From positions 1 through 64,000 of the forward strand of contig JBALXS010000013.1 of the NCBI GenBank assembly GCA_036960485.1: a DNA stretch of 64,000 nt, read 5' to 3'. The notes beneath the pieces were generated by a model. The model had not been told where the DNA came from and did no database searches. It worked only from the letters and a program-made list of their open reading frames with translations. Shown one piece after another: positions 54,924 through 63,922 of the stretch; the stretch's first letter is position 1; every line of letters begins with the position of its first letter. Both the position numbers and the translations under genes were made by a program. The stretch is from Rs1 sp036960485. GTDB lineage: Bacteria > Pseudomonadota > Gammaproteobacteria > Pseudomonadales > Balneatricaceae.

Positions 54924-55376
54924 ATGACAATTTGGGTCGACGCTGATGCATGTCCCAGTGTTACAAAAGAGATCTTATTACGTTGCGCACAGCGAACAAA
55001 AATATCATTGTGTTTTGTTGCAAATCAATATATCCAAGTGCCAAATGTGGATAATGTTAAGTCAATAAGAGTGGGCGCTGGTTTTGATGTTGCCGATGAT
55101 GAAATAGTAAAGCGTTGCACTGCAGGAGATCTCGTTATTACGAGTGATATTCCTTTAGCCTCAGAAGTGATTGAAAAAGGCGCGCTAGTCATTACCTCTA
55201 GAGGGGAAGAGCTTGACGATGACAATATTAAATCAAGGTTGAATATGCGTGATTTTTTAGAGACATTACGTAGCAGTGGTATTCAATCAGGAGGCCCAGC
55301 TAAAATGTCGCAAAATGACCGACAGGCGTTTGCCAATAAATTAGATCAATATGTTAATCGTTTTTTAAATCAGTAA
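54924..55376 (+). CDS. YaiI/YqxD family protein (DUF188)
   Basis: A 150-residue protein of the YaiI/YqxD family, related to PIN/NYN-like nucleases. The conserved acidic start IWVDADACPSVTKEILLRCA, the ADDEIVKRCTAGDLVITSDIPLA motif and a late RNMRDFLETLRSSG-like segment (here LNMRDFLETLRSSG) are all seen. Biochemical function is unproven; an RNase activity has been suggested from the fold. It lies 55 bases before moaA. Confidence 0.88.
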   Translation: MTIWVDADACPSVTKEILLRCAQRTKISLCFVANQYIQVPNVDNVKSIRVGAGFDVADDEIVKRCTAGDLVITSDIPLASEVIEKGALVITSRGEELDDDNIKSRLNMRDFLETLRSSGIQSGGPAKMSQNDRQAFANKLDQYVNRFLNQ

Positions 55377-55431
55377 ACATAAACGTTTGGTTTCTTAAAA
55401 TAAATTTAGCACTAAAATAGAGTACACAAAA

Positions 55432-56427
55432 ATGTCTAAGACGCAGTTAATTGATCAATTCGGGCGAGAAATAACTTACGTTCGTATGTCTGTCACGGAT
55501 AGGTGTGATTTTCGATGTGTGTATTGTATGGACGAAAAAATGACGTTTCTACCTAGAGAGCAAGTAATGTCTCTTGAGGAAATACAGCTCATTGCCCGAG
55601 CATTCACAGAATTAGGTGTAAATAAAATACGTCTTACTGGCGGGGAGCCGCTTGTTCGACGTGATGTGCTCTCTTTATTTAACGGTATTGGTGCACTTGA
55701 TGGCCTAACGGATTTTTGTTTAACAACTAATGGTTCGCAGTTAAAAAAATACGCAAAGCAGCTCAAAAGTTCAGGGGTTAATCGTATTAACGTGAGCTTA
55801 GATAGCTTAAACCCCTTGCTTTTTAAAGCACTTACACGCACAGGCAATATAGAACAAGTGTTTGATGGTATTGATGCTGCTATCGATGCAGGTATTGAAC
55901 ATATAAAGTTAAATGCTGTAGTGCTAAAAGGGCGTAATGATCACGATATATTAAGTTTAGTTAATTATGTTAGAGAAAAAGGTATAAACATCTCATTTAT
56001 TGAAGAGATGCCACTTGGTGATATCAGTTCACATGATAGAGCAGATACTTATTATTCAAGTGATGATATTTTTACAACGATAGATGAGGTCTATCCTTTA
56101 ATCGCATCAAACATCAATACTGGCGGGCCTTCAAAGTATTGGACGATGCAAGGGAGTCCTAGCAAAATTGGTTTCATCTCTCCGCACAGTCATAATTTTT
56201 GTGGAGAATGTAATCGTGTCAGGGTGACGGTTGAAGGTAAATTACTGCTTTGTTTAGGAAATGAGCACGCGGTAGATTTAAAGCAAATTGTAAGAGACAA
56301 TGACGGTGATATTGATATTTTAAAGCAACATTTATTAGCAGCAATGAGCAATAAGCCGAAAGAGCATCATTTCACAACAGATGGTGAAGTACAGGTTGTG
56401 CGCTTTATGAATATGACAGGAGGTTGA
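55432..56427 (+). CDS. moaA: MoaA, GTP 3',8-cyclase for molybdenum cofactor synthesis
   Basis: A 331-residue radical SAM enzyme that makes the first molybdopterin precursor from GTP, together with MoaC. The N-terminal cluster is held by Cys25, Cys29 and Cys32 (CDFRCVYC), the C-terminal cluster by CGECNRVR and a later Cys in LLLCLG, and the chain ends in the GG tail (NMTGG) needed for activity. No moaC, moaD or moaE is nearby and no molybdenum-cofactor riboswitch fits in the 55-base gap upstream, so it may be co-transcribed with the YaiI-type gene. Its product is required by NapA at the other end of the window. Confidence 0.95.
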   Translation: MSKTQLIDQFGREITYVRMSVTDRCDFRCVYCMDEKMTFLPREQVMSLEEIQLIARAFTELGVNKIRLTGGEPLVRRDVLSLFNGIGALDGLTDFCLTTNGSQLKKYAKQLKSSGVNRINVSLDSLNPLLFKALTRTGNIEQVFDGIDAAIDAGIEHIKLNAVVLKGRNDHDILSLVNYVREKGINISFIEEMPLGDISSHDRADTYYSSDDIFTTIDEVYPLIASNINTGGPSKYWTMQGSPSKIGFISPHSHNFCGECNRVRVTVEGKLLLCLGNEHAVDLKQIVRDNDGDIDILKQHLLAAMSNKPKEHHFTTDGEVQVVRFMNMTGG

Positions 56428-56453
56428 ACCTTCTGCTTCAGGGTGAGGATTAA

Positions 56454-57002
56454 ATGCCTATCGTTAAAATAGAAGCTTTTACTTTTGAGTATGATGAAGT
56501 ACAAGATAGAATACGGTTATCAGGAAATTTATATAATTCAGGCCAAGAGATTAGTTTTTGGCTTACCCGTCGCTTGGCATTGCGATTATTAAACGCTGCC
56601 ACTGGTTTAGTAGAAAAAACATCGCCCAGCATCGTCAACACTCCATTAGATCATAGATCTGCTATGGTTTTGTTTGAGCACGAGAATGCGAAAAATATTA
56701 ATAGTGAAGCGGTTGAGTTTGGCAAAAAGATGACAGCCACTGACGATGATTATATAACTGATTCGATGTCAGTATCTGAGCCAGAAATATTGAACCGTTT
56801 AGATATTAGCTTTAAAAATAACCGTTATAGCTTAAGTTTTTTTGCTTCATCACAAGACGAAGCGATAGCAGTATCAGTTATTGATTATAACCAGTTGCAT
56901 CAAATACTCTCCATTATTCATAAAGGAGCCTTAAAGTTAGATTGGGGAGTTGAGGTGAGCTTGTTCGCAGAGCCTGAGCAAGTAGCCTATACATTGCAAT
57001 AG
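56454..57002 (+). CDS. Conserved-looking protein of unknown function
   Basis: A 182-residue protein not recognised. It has no signal or membrane helix. It is beta-rich at the start (VKIEAFTFEYDEVQDRIRLSGNL), with a basic/aromatic ISFWLTRRLALRLLNAATGL stretch and an acidic middle. It starts 26 bases after moaA with a GGTGAGGA ribosome site, so it may be the third gene of that unit. A role in Moco use is possible but unsupported. Confidence 0.6.
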   Translation: MPIVKIEAFTFEYDEVQDRIRLSGNLYNSGQEISFWLTRRLALRLLNAATGLVEKTSPSIVNTPLDHRSAMVLFEHENAKNINSEAVEFGKKMTATDDDYITDSMSVSEPEILNRLDISFKNNRYSLSFFASSQDEAIAVSVIDYNQLHQILSIIHKGALKLDWGVEVSLFAEPEQVAYTLQ

Positions 57003-57103
57003 TTTACTTGCAAAGGGGTTGATCTTACTGGTTGGCCCCATAAATATTCAGTTTAAACGTATGCACTATTTATCGTGAATGAAAGCCAAACTACTCATAA
57101 TAA

Positions 57104-57547
57104 TTAAGCGTTGATTTCAAACATAAAAGTGACAGGCCCATCATTAACTAAGCTGATTTGCATATCTGCCCCAAATTTCCCCGTTTCTGTTTGAATCACT
57201 GCTGATTTGGCTTTTAGTACAAAATCGTTGTAAATAAGTTCGCCATGAGCTGGGGAGGCACCTGCTGAAAACCCAGGTCTTGAGCCCTTGTTAGTTTGCG
57301 CGACTAATGTGAATTGAGAAACAATCAGCAATCCGCCATTGATATCTAATAAACTAAGGTTCATCTTCGCGTTTTCATCGCTAAAAATGCGGTAGTTAAC
57401 TATTTTTTTTAGCATCCGATCAACGCATTCAGTCGTATCTGTTTTTTCAACCCCTAATAGCAGCATAATACCCGCATCAATGGCCCCTATTGTGTTGCCA
57501 GAAACGTCAACTTTCGCGCTTGAAACTCTTTGTATTAATGCTTTCAT
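57104..57547 (-). CDS. dtd: D-aminoacyl-tRNA deacylase
   Basis: A 147-residue DTD enzyme that removes D-amino acids (and glycine) wrongly attached to tRNAs. The active-site motifs are SQFTLVAQT and, with the cis Gly-Pro element, NKGSRPGFS. The C-terminal motif varies slightly as AHGELIYNDF. The start MKALIQRVSSAKV is typical. Convergent with the gene after moaA. Confidence 0.93.
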   Translation of the reverse strand: MKALIQRVSSAKVDVSGNTIGAIDAGIMLLLGVEKTDTTECVDRMLKKIVNYRIFSDENAKMNLSLLDINGGLLIVSQFTLVAQTNKGSRPGFSAGASPAHGELIYNDFVLKAKSAVIQTETGKFGADMQISLVNDGPVTFMFEINA

Positions 57548-57818
57548 AAGTGTCCTTAGAATTTTTGCTATTTAAGTTATACAAGCTAGATAATTAGCAG
57601 TAGAGCGAATGAAATCATCAACTGCATGTTCTTTATTAATTTCGTCATTTAGCTGTGAATCGTATATTGCGATATCATAGCTAAATAGCGCTGCTTACGA
57701 CACTATTGAGCGGGTTGAATGGCTGTTTTTTAAAGGCAACTAAAACGAATCATTTAAACCCTGCACTGATTAGGGTAAAATGCGCCACTTTTTAAACAAG
57801 TTTAGTGAAGAGCGAATA

Positions 57819-58913
57819 ATGGAAGTTAATCCAATTGTCCTTGATCTTAAAGATATCGAGGCACGTACCAAGCTACTGTATAAGTATTTAGATCATGCTG
57901 AAAAGAAAGATAGGCTAGAAGAGGTGACGCGTGAGCTTGAGTCAGCTGAAGTCTGGAACGATCCTGAAAATGCCCAGAAATTAGGCAAGGAACGTTCTTC
58001 ACTAGAAAATATTGTAACGACGTTAGAGCAATTACTAGAAGGTGTGACTGACGGTCGAGACCTGCTAGAAATGGCCGTTGAAGAAGACGATGAAGAAGCG
58101 GTTGCTGAAGTTGTGCTTGAAGTAGCCGCTTTAATGAGCAGGCTAGAAGTATTAGAGTTTCGCCGCATGTTTTCAGGCGCTGCTGATCCTAATAATGCCT
58201 TCCTTGACATACAGTCAGGCTCTGGTGGCACGGAAGCACAAGATTGGGCTGAAATGGTGTTGCGCATGTTTTTACGCTGGGGTGAAAGCAAAGGCTTTAA
58301 AGTTGAATTGCTAGAAGTTTCAGCAGGCGATGTCGCAGGTATTAAAAGTGCTACTATCAGTTTTGAAGGGGAATATGCTTTCGGCTGGTTACGCACTGAA
58401 ACAGGCGTACACAGATTGGTACGCAAATCACCTTTTGATTCAACAGGAAGAAGACACACATCTTTCTGTTCAGTGTTTGTCTCTCCTGAAATCGATGATA
58501 ATATTGAAATAGATATTAACCCTGCCGATTTAAGAACGGATGTATATCGTGCCTCTGGTGCTGGTGGACAACACGTAAACACCACTGAATCAGCGGTGCG
58601 TATTACTCACGGGCCTTCTGGTATTGTGGTGCAATCACAAGCACAACGCTCGCAGCATCAAAACAGAGATACTTGTATGAAGCAGCTAAGAGCTAAATTA
58701 TATGAGATGGAAATGCTTAAGCGCTCAGAAGCGGCACAAAGTATTGAAGATAGCAAAGTAGATATCGGCTGGGGTAGTCAAATTCGATCTTATGTTTTAG
58801 ACGATCAGCGTATCAAAGATTTACGTACCAATACTCAGACCTCTAATTGCGACAAGGTATTAGATGGTGATTTAGATCAATTTATCGTGGCTAGCTTAAA
58901 AGCTGGTTTATAA
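57819..58913 (+). CDS. prfB: Peptide chain release factor 2, no programmed frameshift
   Basis: A 364-residue RF2 that ends translation at UGA and UAA. The recognition loop is SPFDSTGRRHTSF and the catalytic GGQ is at 249-251. The start is taken at 57819, giving MEVNPIVLDL, which matches the E. coli start. In many bacteria the prfB frame is broken near codon 25 by an in-frame UGA with a CUU-UGA-C slippery site; here the stretch KYLDHAEKKD is read straight through, so no frameshift is needed. lysS follows 19 bases later, the classical prfB-lysS pair. An ATG at 57780 is unlikely. Confidence 0.93.
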   Translation: MEVNPIVLDLKDIEARTKLLYKYLDHAEKKDRLEEVTRELESAEVWNDPENAQKLGKERSSLENIVTTLEQLLEGVTDGRDLLEMAVEEDDEEAVAEVVLEVAALMSRLEVLEFRRMFSGAADPNNAFLDIQSGSGGTEAQDWAEMVLRMFLRWGESKGFKVELLEVSAGDVAGIKSATISFEGEYAFGWLRTETGVHRLVRKSPFDSTGRRHTSFCSVFVSPEIDDNIEIDINPADLRTDVYRASGAGGQHVNTTESAVRITHGPSGIVVQSQAQRSQHQNRDTCMKQLRAKLYEMEMLKRSEAAQSIEDSKVDIGWGSQIRSYVLDDQRIKDLRTNTQTSNCDKVLDGDLDQFIVASLKAGL

Positions 58914-58932
58914 AATTATTAGGGCTTAAAAA

Positions 58933-60405
58933 ATGTCAGATATAAATGAACAGCAAGACGAAAACCGATTAATAGCAGAGCGCCGCGCAAAGTTAGATGC
59001 TCTAAAAGAAATTGGTGGTGCTTACCCTAATAAATTTAGACGTGATAGCTATGCACAAGATTTGCAAGTAGAACATGGCGAGAAAACCAAAGAAGAGTTA
59101 GAAGAGCTGGCTATTACGGTTAGTATTGCCGGTCGTGTAATGTTAAATCGTGGTGCTTTTGGCGTTATTCAAGATATGACAGGGCGCATCCAGTTTTATG
59201 TTAATAAAGAAGCACGCCCATTCGCTAAGGCTTTAGATTTAGGCGATATTATTGGTGTGACTGGTATTTTACATAAATCAGGCAAAGGTGATTTGTATGT
59301 TGATTTAGGGCAGTATCAATTATTGACCAAAAGCTTAAGACCGCTTCCGGATAAGCATAAAGGGCTACAAGATACAGAGATGCGCTATCGTCAGCGTTAT
59401 GTTGATTTGATAACTAATGAGCAGTCACGCAGAGTATTTGAAATACGCTCAAAAATGGTTGCCGGTATTCGTAACTTCTTAGTGGAACGTCGTTTTGTTG
59501 AAGCTGAAACGCCAATGTTGCAAGTGATCCCAGGTGGTGCTGCAGCACGTCCTTTTGTTACGCATCACAATGCGTTAGGTCGTGATATGTATTTGCGCAT
59601 CGCGCCAGAGCTTTACTTAAAGCGCCTTGTGGTTGGCGGTATTGAAAGGGTGTTCGAAATTAACCGTAACTTCAGAAATGAAGGGTTATCAACTCGTCAC
59701 AACCCAGAATTCACTATGCTAGAGTTTTATCAAGCTTATGCTGATTTCAATGATTTAATGGATCTAACTGAAGAAATGATCCGCAAGTTGGCGACTGATG
59801 TTTTAGGCACCACAACAGTGAGCTATCAAGGTAGTGATTATGATTTGTCTCAGCCATTTACGCGTATTAGCGTGTTTGATTCAATCTTACATTACAACCC
59901 AGAGCTGACTGCGGCAGATATCGATAATATGGAATCTGCTACTGCTGTAGCTAAAAGTTTGCACATACCTTTAAAAGCGAGTTATGGCTTAGGTAAAGTG
60001 CAGATTGAGATTTTCGAAAAGACAGTAGAAGACAAACTTGATAGCCCAACGTTTATCACCCAATACCCGGCTGAAGTTTCACCTTTGGCACGTCGTAATG
60101 ACGATGATGATTTCGTAACTGATAGGTTTGAATTCTTTGTGGGTGGTCGCGAAGTGGCAAATGGTTTCTCTGAGCTTAATGACTCAGAAGATCAGGCGCA
60201 GCGCTTTAGAGATCAAGTTGCCGATAAAGATGCCGGTGATGACGAAGCAATGCACTATGATGATGACTACATTACTGCACTGGAGTATGGCTTACCGCCA
60301 ACAGCAGGAGAAGGTATTGGTATTGATCGCTTGGTAATGTTTTTTGCAGATTGTGATTCGATTCGCGATGTTATTTTATTCCCAGCGATGCGCCCTAAGA
60401 TATAG
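58933..60405 (+). CDS. lysS: Lysyl-tRNA synthetase (class II)
   Basis: A 490-residue class II synthetase with an N-terminal OB-fold anticodon-binding domain (about 55-145, SIAGRVMLNRGAFGVIQDMTG) and a catalytic domain. Motif 1 has the Pro in FVEAETPMLQVIPGGAAARPF, motif 2 reads FEINRNFRNEGLSTRHNPEF, and motif 3 is GIGIDRLVMFF with the Arg. Co-transcription with prfB is likely. An intrinsic terminator lies about 140 bases downstream. Confidence 0.96.
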   Translation: MSDINEQQDENRLIAERRAKLDALKEIGGAYPNKFRRDSYAQDLQVEHGEKTKEELEELAITVSIAGRVMLNRGAFGVIQDMTGRIQFYVNKEARPFAKALDLGDIIGVTGILHKSGKGDLYVDLGQYQLLTKSLRPLPDKHKGLQDTEMRYRQRYVDLITNEQSRRVFEIRSKMVAGIRNFLVERRFVEAETPMLQVIPGGAAARPFVTHHNALGRDMYLRIAPELYLKRLVVGGIERVFEINRNFRNEGLSTRHNPEFTMLEFYQAYADFNDLMDLTEEMIRKLATDVLGTTTVSYQGSDYDLSQPFTRISVFDSILHYNPELTAADIDNMESATAVAKSLHIPLKASYGLGKVQIEIFEKTVEDKLDSPTFITQYPAEVSPLARRNDDDDFVTDRFEFFVGGREVANGFSELNDSEDQAQRFRDQVADKDAGDDEAMHYDDDYITALEYGLPPTAGEGIGIDRLVMFFADCDSIRDVILFPAMRPKI

Positions 60406-60542
60406 TTGCACTTACATTGCTGTGTAAACGGTGAAGTAAAAGATTGTGTAAAGCGTTTGCATAAGAAGTTGTAGAGCTTTTTATGGAAGCAAGGTTTAGC
60501 CACTGCTGGGTATATTTTAGCGGTAGTTGCTGATCAAAAATT

Positions 60543-60580
60543 AAAGCGGCTAACCATTTTTGGTTTAGCCGCTTTTTTTT
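60543..60580 (+). terminator. Intrinsic terminator of prfB-lysS
   Basis: AAAGCGGCTAACC, a short T-rich loop and GGTTTAGCCGCTTT (one bulge) form a strong stem followed by TTTTT. Confidence 0.85.
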
Positions 60581-60588
60581 GAGAGAGG

Positions 60589-61371
60589 GGTTGTGTCGCA
60601 AAGTTTCGCTGATTAATACATAACCCTCGGTTTTTGATAAGCCCATCCAAATGATAGGCCTCAAAGCTATGCACTACCCTTTTTACTGTGTTCTTCTGCG
60701 TCAGATACGGTGTGTCTTATCGAGGTTTAGAAGATACAATGCAAGAGCGAGGTGTGAATGTTGATCATGCTTCGTTGAACCGATGAGTGGTTAAGTATTC
60801 AACAGTGATTGTTCAGCTTGCTAAGAAAAAGAGAAAACCAACCCCTCCTTCTTGGAGAATGGATGAAGCTTATATTAAGGTAAAAGGGCGTTGGTGCTAC
60901 TAGTACCGAACGATTGATAAGTTTGCTGCCACGTTAGATTTTATACTCTCTATAAATCGTGACGAAGTAGTCGCTACAAGGTTTTTCAAGCAATCCATTG
61001 AAAGTGGTGGGGTGCCTGAAAAAGTTGCCATTGATAAAAGTACTGCTAACTATGCAGGTTTAATGAGCATCGATACACTGCTGTTTTTCTTTGATGCTAC
61101 GTACTTTATCGATATATTAGGAGCGAAGTATTTAAATAATATCATCGACCAAGATCACCGCTTGATCAAAAATAACGAAGCCGATGATGAGCTTTATAGC
61201 ATTTTATTCTGCCAGTTCTACCTTAGCTGGGATTGAATTGGCTGATATGATTAGAAAAAAGCAGTTCAAAAATACACGCCTCTCTGACTATCATCAATTT
61301 TTAGAACTAGTCGCATAATCACCTCTACAGATTGGGCTTTTAAGCTTACTTTGAAACTTTGCGACACAACC
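60589..61371 (+). mobile_element. IS6-family insertion sequence, decayed, with intact terminal inverted repeats
   Basis: A 783-bp element bounded by perfect 19-bp inverted repeats, GGTTGTGTCGCAAAGTTTC at 60589-60607 and its complement at 61353-61371. The ends resemble the GGTTCTGTTGCAAAG-type ends of IS6-family members. Inside is the remains of one transposase gene. Flanking octamers (GAGAGAGG and TTACAGTC) are not repeated, so there is no target duplication. It is inserted just after the lysS terminator. Confidence 0.85.
60679..61318 (+). pseudogene. IS6-family transposase, decayed
   Basis: The frame reads YGVSYRGLEDTMQERGVNVD (helix-turn-helix region), a stop in place of the Trp of NR(W)VVKY, then SWRMDEAYIKVKGRWCY with the first catalytic Asp, another stop, KVAIDKSTANYAG with the second Asp, and YLNNIIDQDHRLIK, where the third acidic residue is Asp instead of the usual Glu. 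A frameshift near 61170-61190 then leads to LAGIELADMIRKKQF and a stop at 61318. Two stops and one frameshift make it inactive. Confidence 0.85.
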
Positions 61372-61877
61372 TTACAGTCAGGTGAAAAAAGCACGTAAAA
61401 GATGGCTAAAAAAATAAAGCTCAGACTGTGGGCAGATGTGCATTGAATTTTTCATCCGTCTGCAGTGCCTATAGGGCATAGGGTCTAGTTTATTTCATGA
61501 TAACTACTTTTCTCTAAAAAATTTATTAGGATAGTAGTGTGCTATTCAATTATAGGCCAATAAAAATGCTATGGAGGGTGTTCTAGGTGTCTCAAAAGGG
61601 CTTTTAGGATAATGTGGCTCTATTGAGGTACAGTCTAAGTTATTGAATAATAGGTATATTTTAAACAAGGCGTTAGAGTGTTGCTTATAAGGTACACCAT
61701 AGGCAGAGAAATAGATCGTCGTAGTGATAGAATTTTTAATAACTATTTGATAATTAACGATTAAATAAAAGTGGCATCATAATTGATATATAGTAAATAA
61801 GGTTACTCTGTTTTATATCGAGCAGAAGTTTTTTTGACCTTCTAATTAAATAACTGATTATCAATAAGGATCTTCAA
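61372..61877. other. Gene-free stretch
   Basis: About 500 AT-rich bases without a supported gene. The right end holds the promoter and ribosome site (AAGGA) of the EF-hand gene. Confidence 0.4.
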
Positions 61878-62108
61878 ATGAAAAAAATACTATTATCAAT
61901 CGCTGTTCTTTGTCTACCTGCAATGTCTGTTCAAGCCAGTGAAGCTGAACTTGCGCTATTCAATCAGCTGGATACCGATCAAAATGGTCTGATTAGTGAA
62001 GTTGAAGCTAAGGTACAGCCGAAGTTGTCACCTGTTTTTGTGACTCTAGATGAAAATAAAGATGGCCAGCTAAGCTTGGCGGAATATGAATTACTTGCTA
62101 AAGATTAG
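61878..62108 (+). CDS. Small secreted EF-hand calcium-binding protein
   Basis: A 76-residue protein. A signal peptide (MKKILLSIAVLCLPAMSVQA) is followed by two EF-hand loops, DTDQNGLISEVE and DENKDGQLSLAE, both with the Asp/Asn ligands and Glu at position 12. The mature part of about 55 residues is just an EF-hand pair in the periplasm or outside. Such proteins may buffer calcium or act as sensors. It is a single gene. Confidence 0.88.
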   Translation: MKKILLSIAVLCLPAMSVQASEAELALFNQLDTDQNGLISEVEAKVQPKLSPVFVTLDENKDGQLSLAEYELLAKD

Positions 62109-62503
62109 CTCATTACTTTTTAACTGTGCCTAAGATAGATGATAAAACAGATTGCCAAGGACGGCTATTTGTTTTGTGTCAACGTCATAGGTAATAAGGT
62201 TTTACCAGATTAGCTGAGATATACGTTCTTAGTTTCTTCAACGCATCCATTGGTTACTTGTCATCATAGAATACATTCCTACGTCATATAATGAAAATAA
62301 TATACCGTAACAAAAATGTTTATATTCTCTAGTCGGTTGTTTTTATATATTATGTTATATCCTGATTTATATGGTTTTTTTATGTTTTTCTTGAACGAAA
62401 AACTTGTTAAACATAATAAACTAAATCACAAATACGATGACGAATAACTTATAATTGAGTGCCTGTAGTTTATTAACAAATAAATTTGGTTTTTAATTAA
62501 TGG
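62109..62503. other. Intergenic before the sensor kinase, nothing recognised
   Basis: About 395 AT-rich bases, presumably holding the promoter of the kinase gene. No sigma-54 site with a GG/GC core was recognised. Confidence 0.35.
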
Positions 62504-63922
62504 ATGATCATTGTGTCTTTTCGAATAACGTCTCTCAAACAATTGATTGTAGTGAGTTTCACACTTGTATTAATCCCCTTGGTGGTATTACTTTGGCACA
62601 GTAACGCGATGCTGAGCAAAATGGCTGAATCTGCGGCGAGTGAACCTATATTCGCACTTAGCTTAGCGCGTAATATCAACGTCCTCGAAGGGCTGATGAT
62701 CGATATGGAACGTGCTACAAGGCAGTACCAAGTAATACAGAATGAAAAGTCCGGGCAGTTGGTGAAAAGTTATTTTTTACGCTACCGACAGGCAATGAAA
62801 AACCTTTGCGGCCAGGTTCATGGCATCCAGCTCTGTAAAAATCACACATTAGACCTTAATAAACTCTATCTGGTTTATACCCTTAATGAGAGGGAACTCA
62901 ATATAGCATTGATACAGCTGCGTCTTTCCCTTGTAGAATTAAAAGAAGGGGCTGGAGATGAGCTAGATTTACGGTTATCCCAACAACAAAACCACATAGA
63001 AGGTGTTAAATCGAAGCAAGTTTGGTTTACCGGTATTCTGATTAGCATTTCATTGTTGTTGGCGCTGTTTAGCAGCAGAAAAATCCTAGCGCCAGTACAG
63101 AAGCTAGAAGTCATGATTAAAGAGCTGGCTGATAAAAAACATCAGCTATCAGCGGTCTCTACATCGGGTCCGAATGAGCTGATTGAGCTTGAACAGAAAC
63201 TACATCGATTAGCCAAGCGCTTAAATCAATTAGAGAACTTACGTAAAGCGATGTTACGCCACGCAGCCCATGAATTGAAAACGCCTTTAGCCAGTATTAA
63301 AGAAGGTTGTTCTTTATTATCGGAACAAGTTTTAGGTCAATTAAACCCCGCACAGTTAGAAGTATTATTTTTACTCAATAGTAGTAGTGAACGTTTAGAG
63401 AGTCTGGTTGAGCAGCTGCTCGATTATAATATGCTGTTACAACAATCCCAGCCTCAATTGGCCTTTTTTAAAGGGGATCTTTTATTAAAGAGCTTCACCA
63501 CAGACAACCAATTAGCTTTGCAGCAACATCAGTACCATCTGGATATAGACTGTCAGATTGATGAGATTTACGCAGATCAGATTCTATATCGGCGTATACT
63601 CGATAATTTACTGTCTAATGCGATCGCTCATGGAACGCCAAATACGACGATTCTCATCCGGATTTTTAACCAAGAAAATTGCCAGATATTACAGTTTGCA
63701 AATAACGGAGTCGAAATTAATCCAGTGGACCGTAAAACGTATTTTCAGCCTTTTCAACGCGGTAGTCGGCCACGACAAGATAGAGTCTCGGGCTCTGGGT
63801 TGGGGTTGTCTATTGTGTCTGAGTGCGCCGCTCTGATGTCGGGCAGTGCTTGTTTTATCGATGTTGAATATGCAGAAGTCTGTGTCCAAGTCACTATTGA
63901 TTTACCAAAGGGAATTGCATGA
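62504..63922 (+). CDS. glrK: GlrK/QseE-type sensor histidine kinase
   Basis: A 472-residue kinase. One membrane helix (about 12-32), a periplasmic helical sensor of some 145 residues, a second helix (about 176-192), a HAMP-like linker, the H box with His256 in LRHAAHELKTPLASIKEG, the N box RRILDNLLSNAIAHG and the G box GSGLGLSIV follow in order. In E. coli GlrK (QseE) phosphorylates GlrR (QseF) in envelope-stress control; the lipoprotein gene overlapping its stop supports this identity. A GTG at 62513, with GGA upstream, is an alternative start. Confidence 0.8.
   Translation: MIIVSFRITSLKQLIVVSFTLVLIPLVVLLWHSNAMLSKMAESAASEPIFALSLARNINVLEGLMIDMERATRQYQVIQNEKSGQLVKSYFLRYRQAMKNLCGQVHGIQLCKNHTLDLNKLYLVYTLNERELNIALIQLRLSLVELKEGAGDELDLRLSQQQNHIEGVKSKQVWFTGILISISLLLALFSSRKILAPVQKLEVMIKELADKKHQLSAVSTSGPNELIELEQKLHRLAKRLNQLENLRKAMLRHAAHELKTPLASIKEGCSLLSEQVLGQLNPAQLEVLFLLNSSSERLESLVEQLLDYNMLLQQSQPQLAFFKGDLLLKSFTTDNQLALQQHQYHLDIDCQIDEIYADQILYRRILDNLLSNAIAHGTPNTTILIRIFNQENCQILQFANNGVEINPVDRKTYFQPFQRGSRPRQDRVSGSGLGLSIVSECAALMSGSACFIDVEYAEVCVQVTIDLPKGIA

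Noticed and set aside
55377..55431. Molybdenum cofactor riboswitch before moaA
   Set aside because: Only 55 bases separate moaA from the previous gene, too short, and no conserved riboswitch core is seen.
60581..61379. 8-bp target-site duplication of the IS6-like element
   Set aside because: The flanking octamers GAGAGAGG and TTACAGTC differ.
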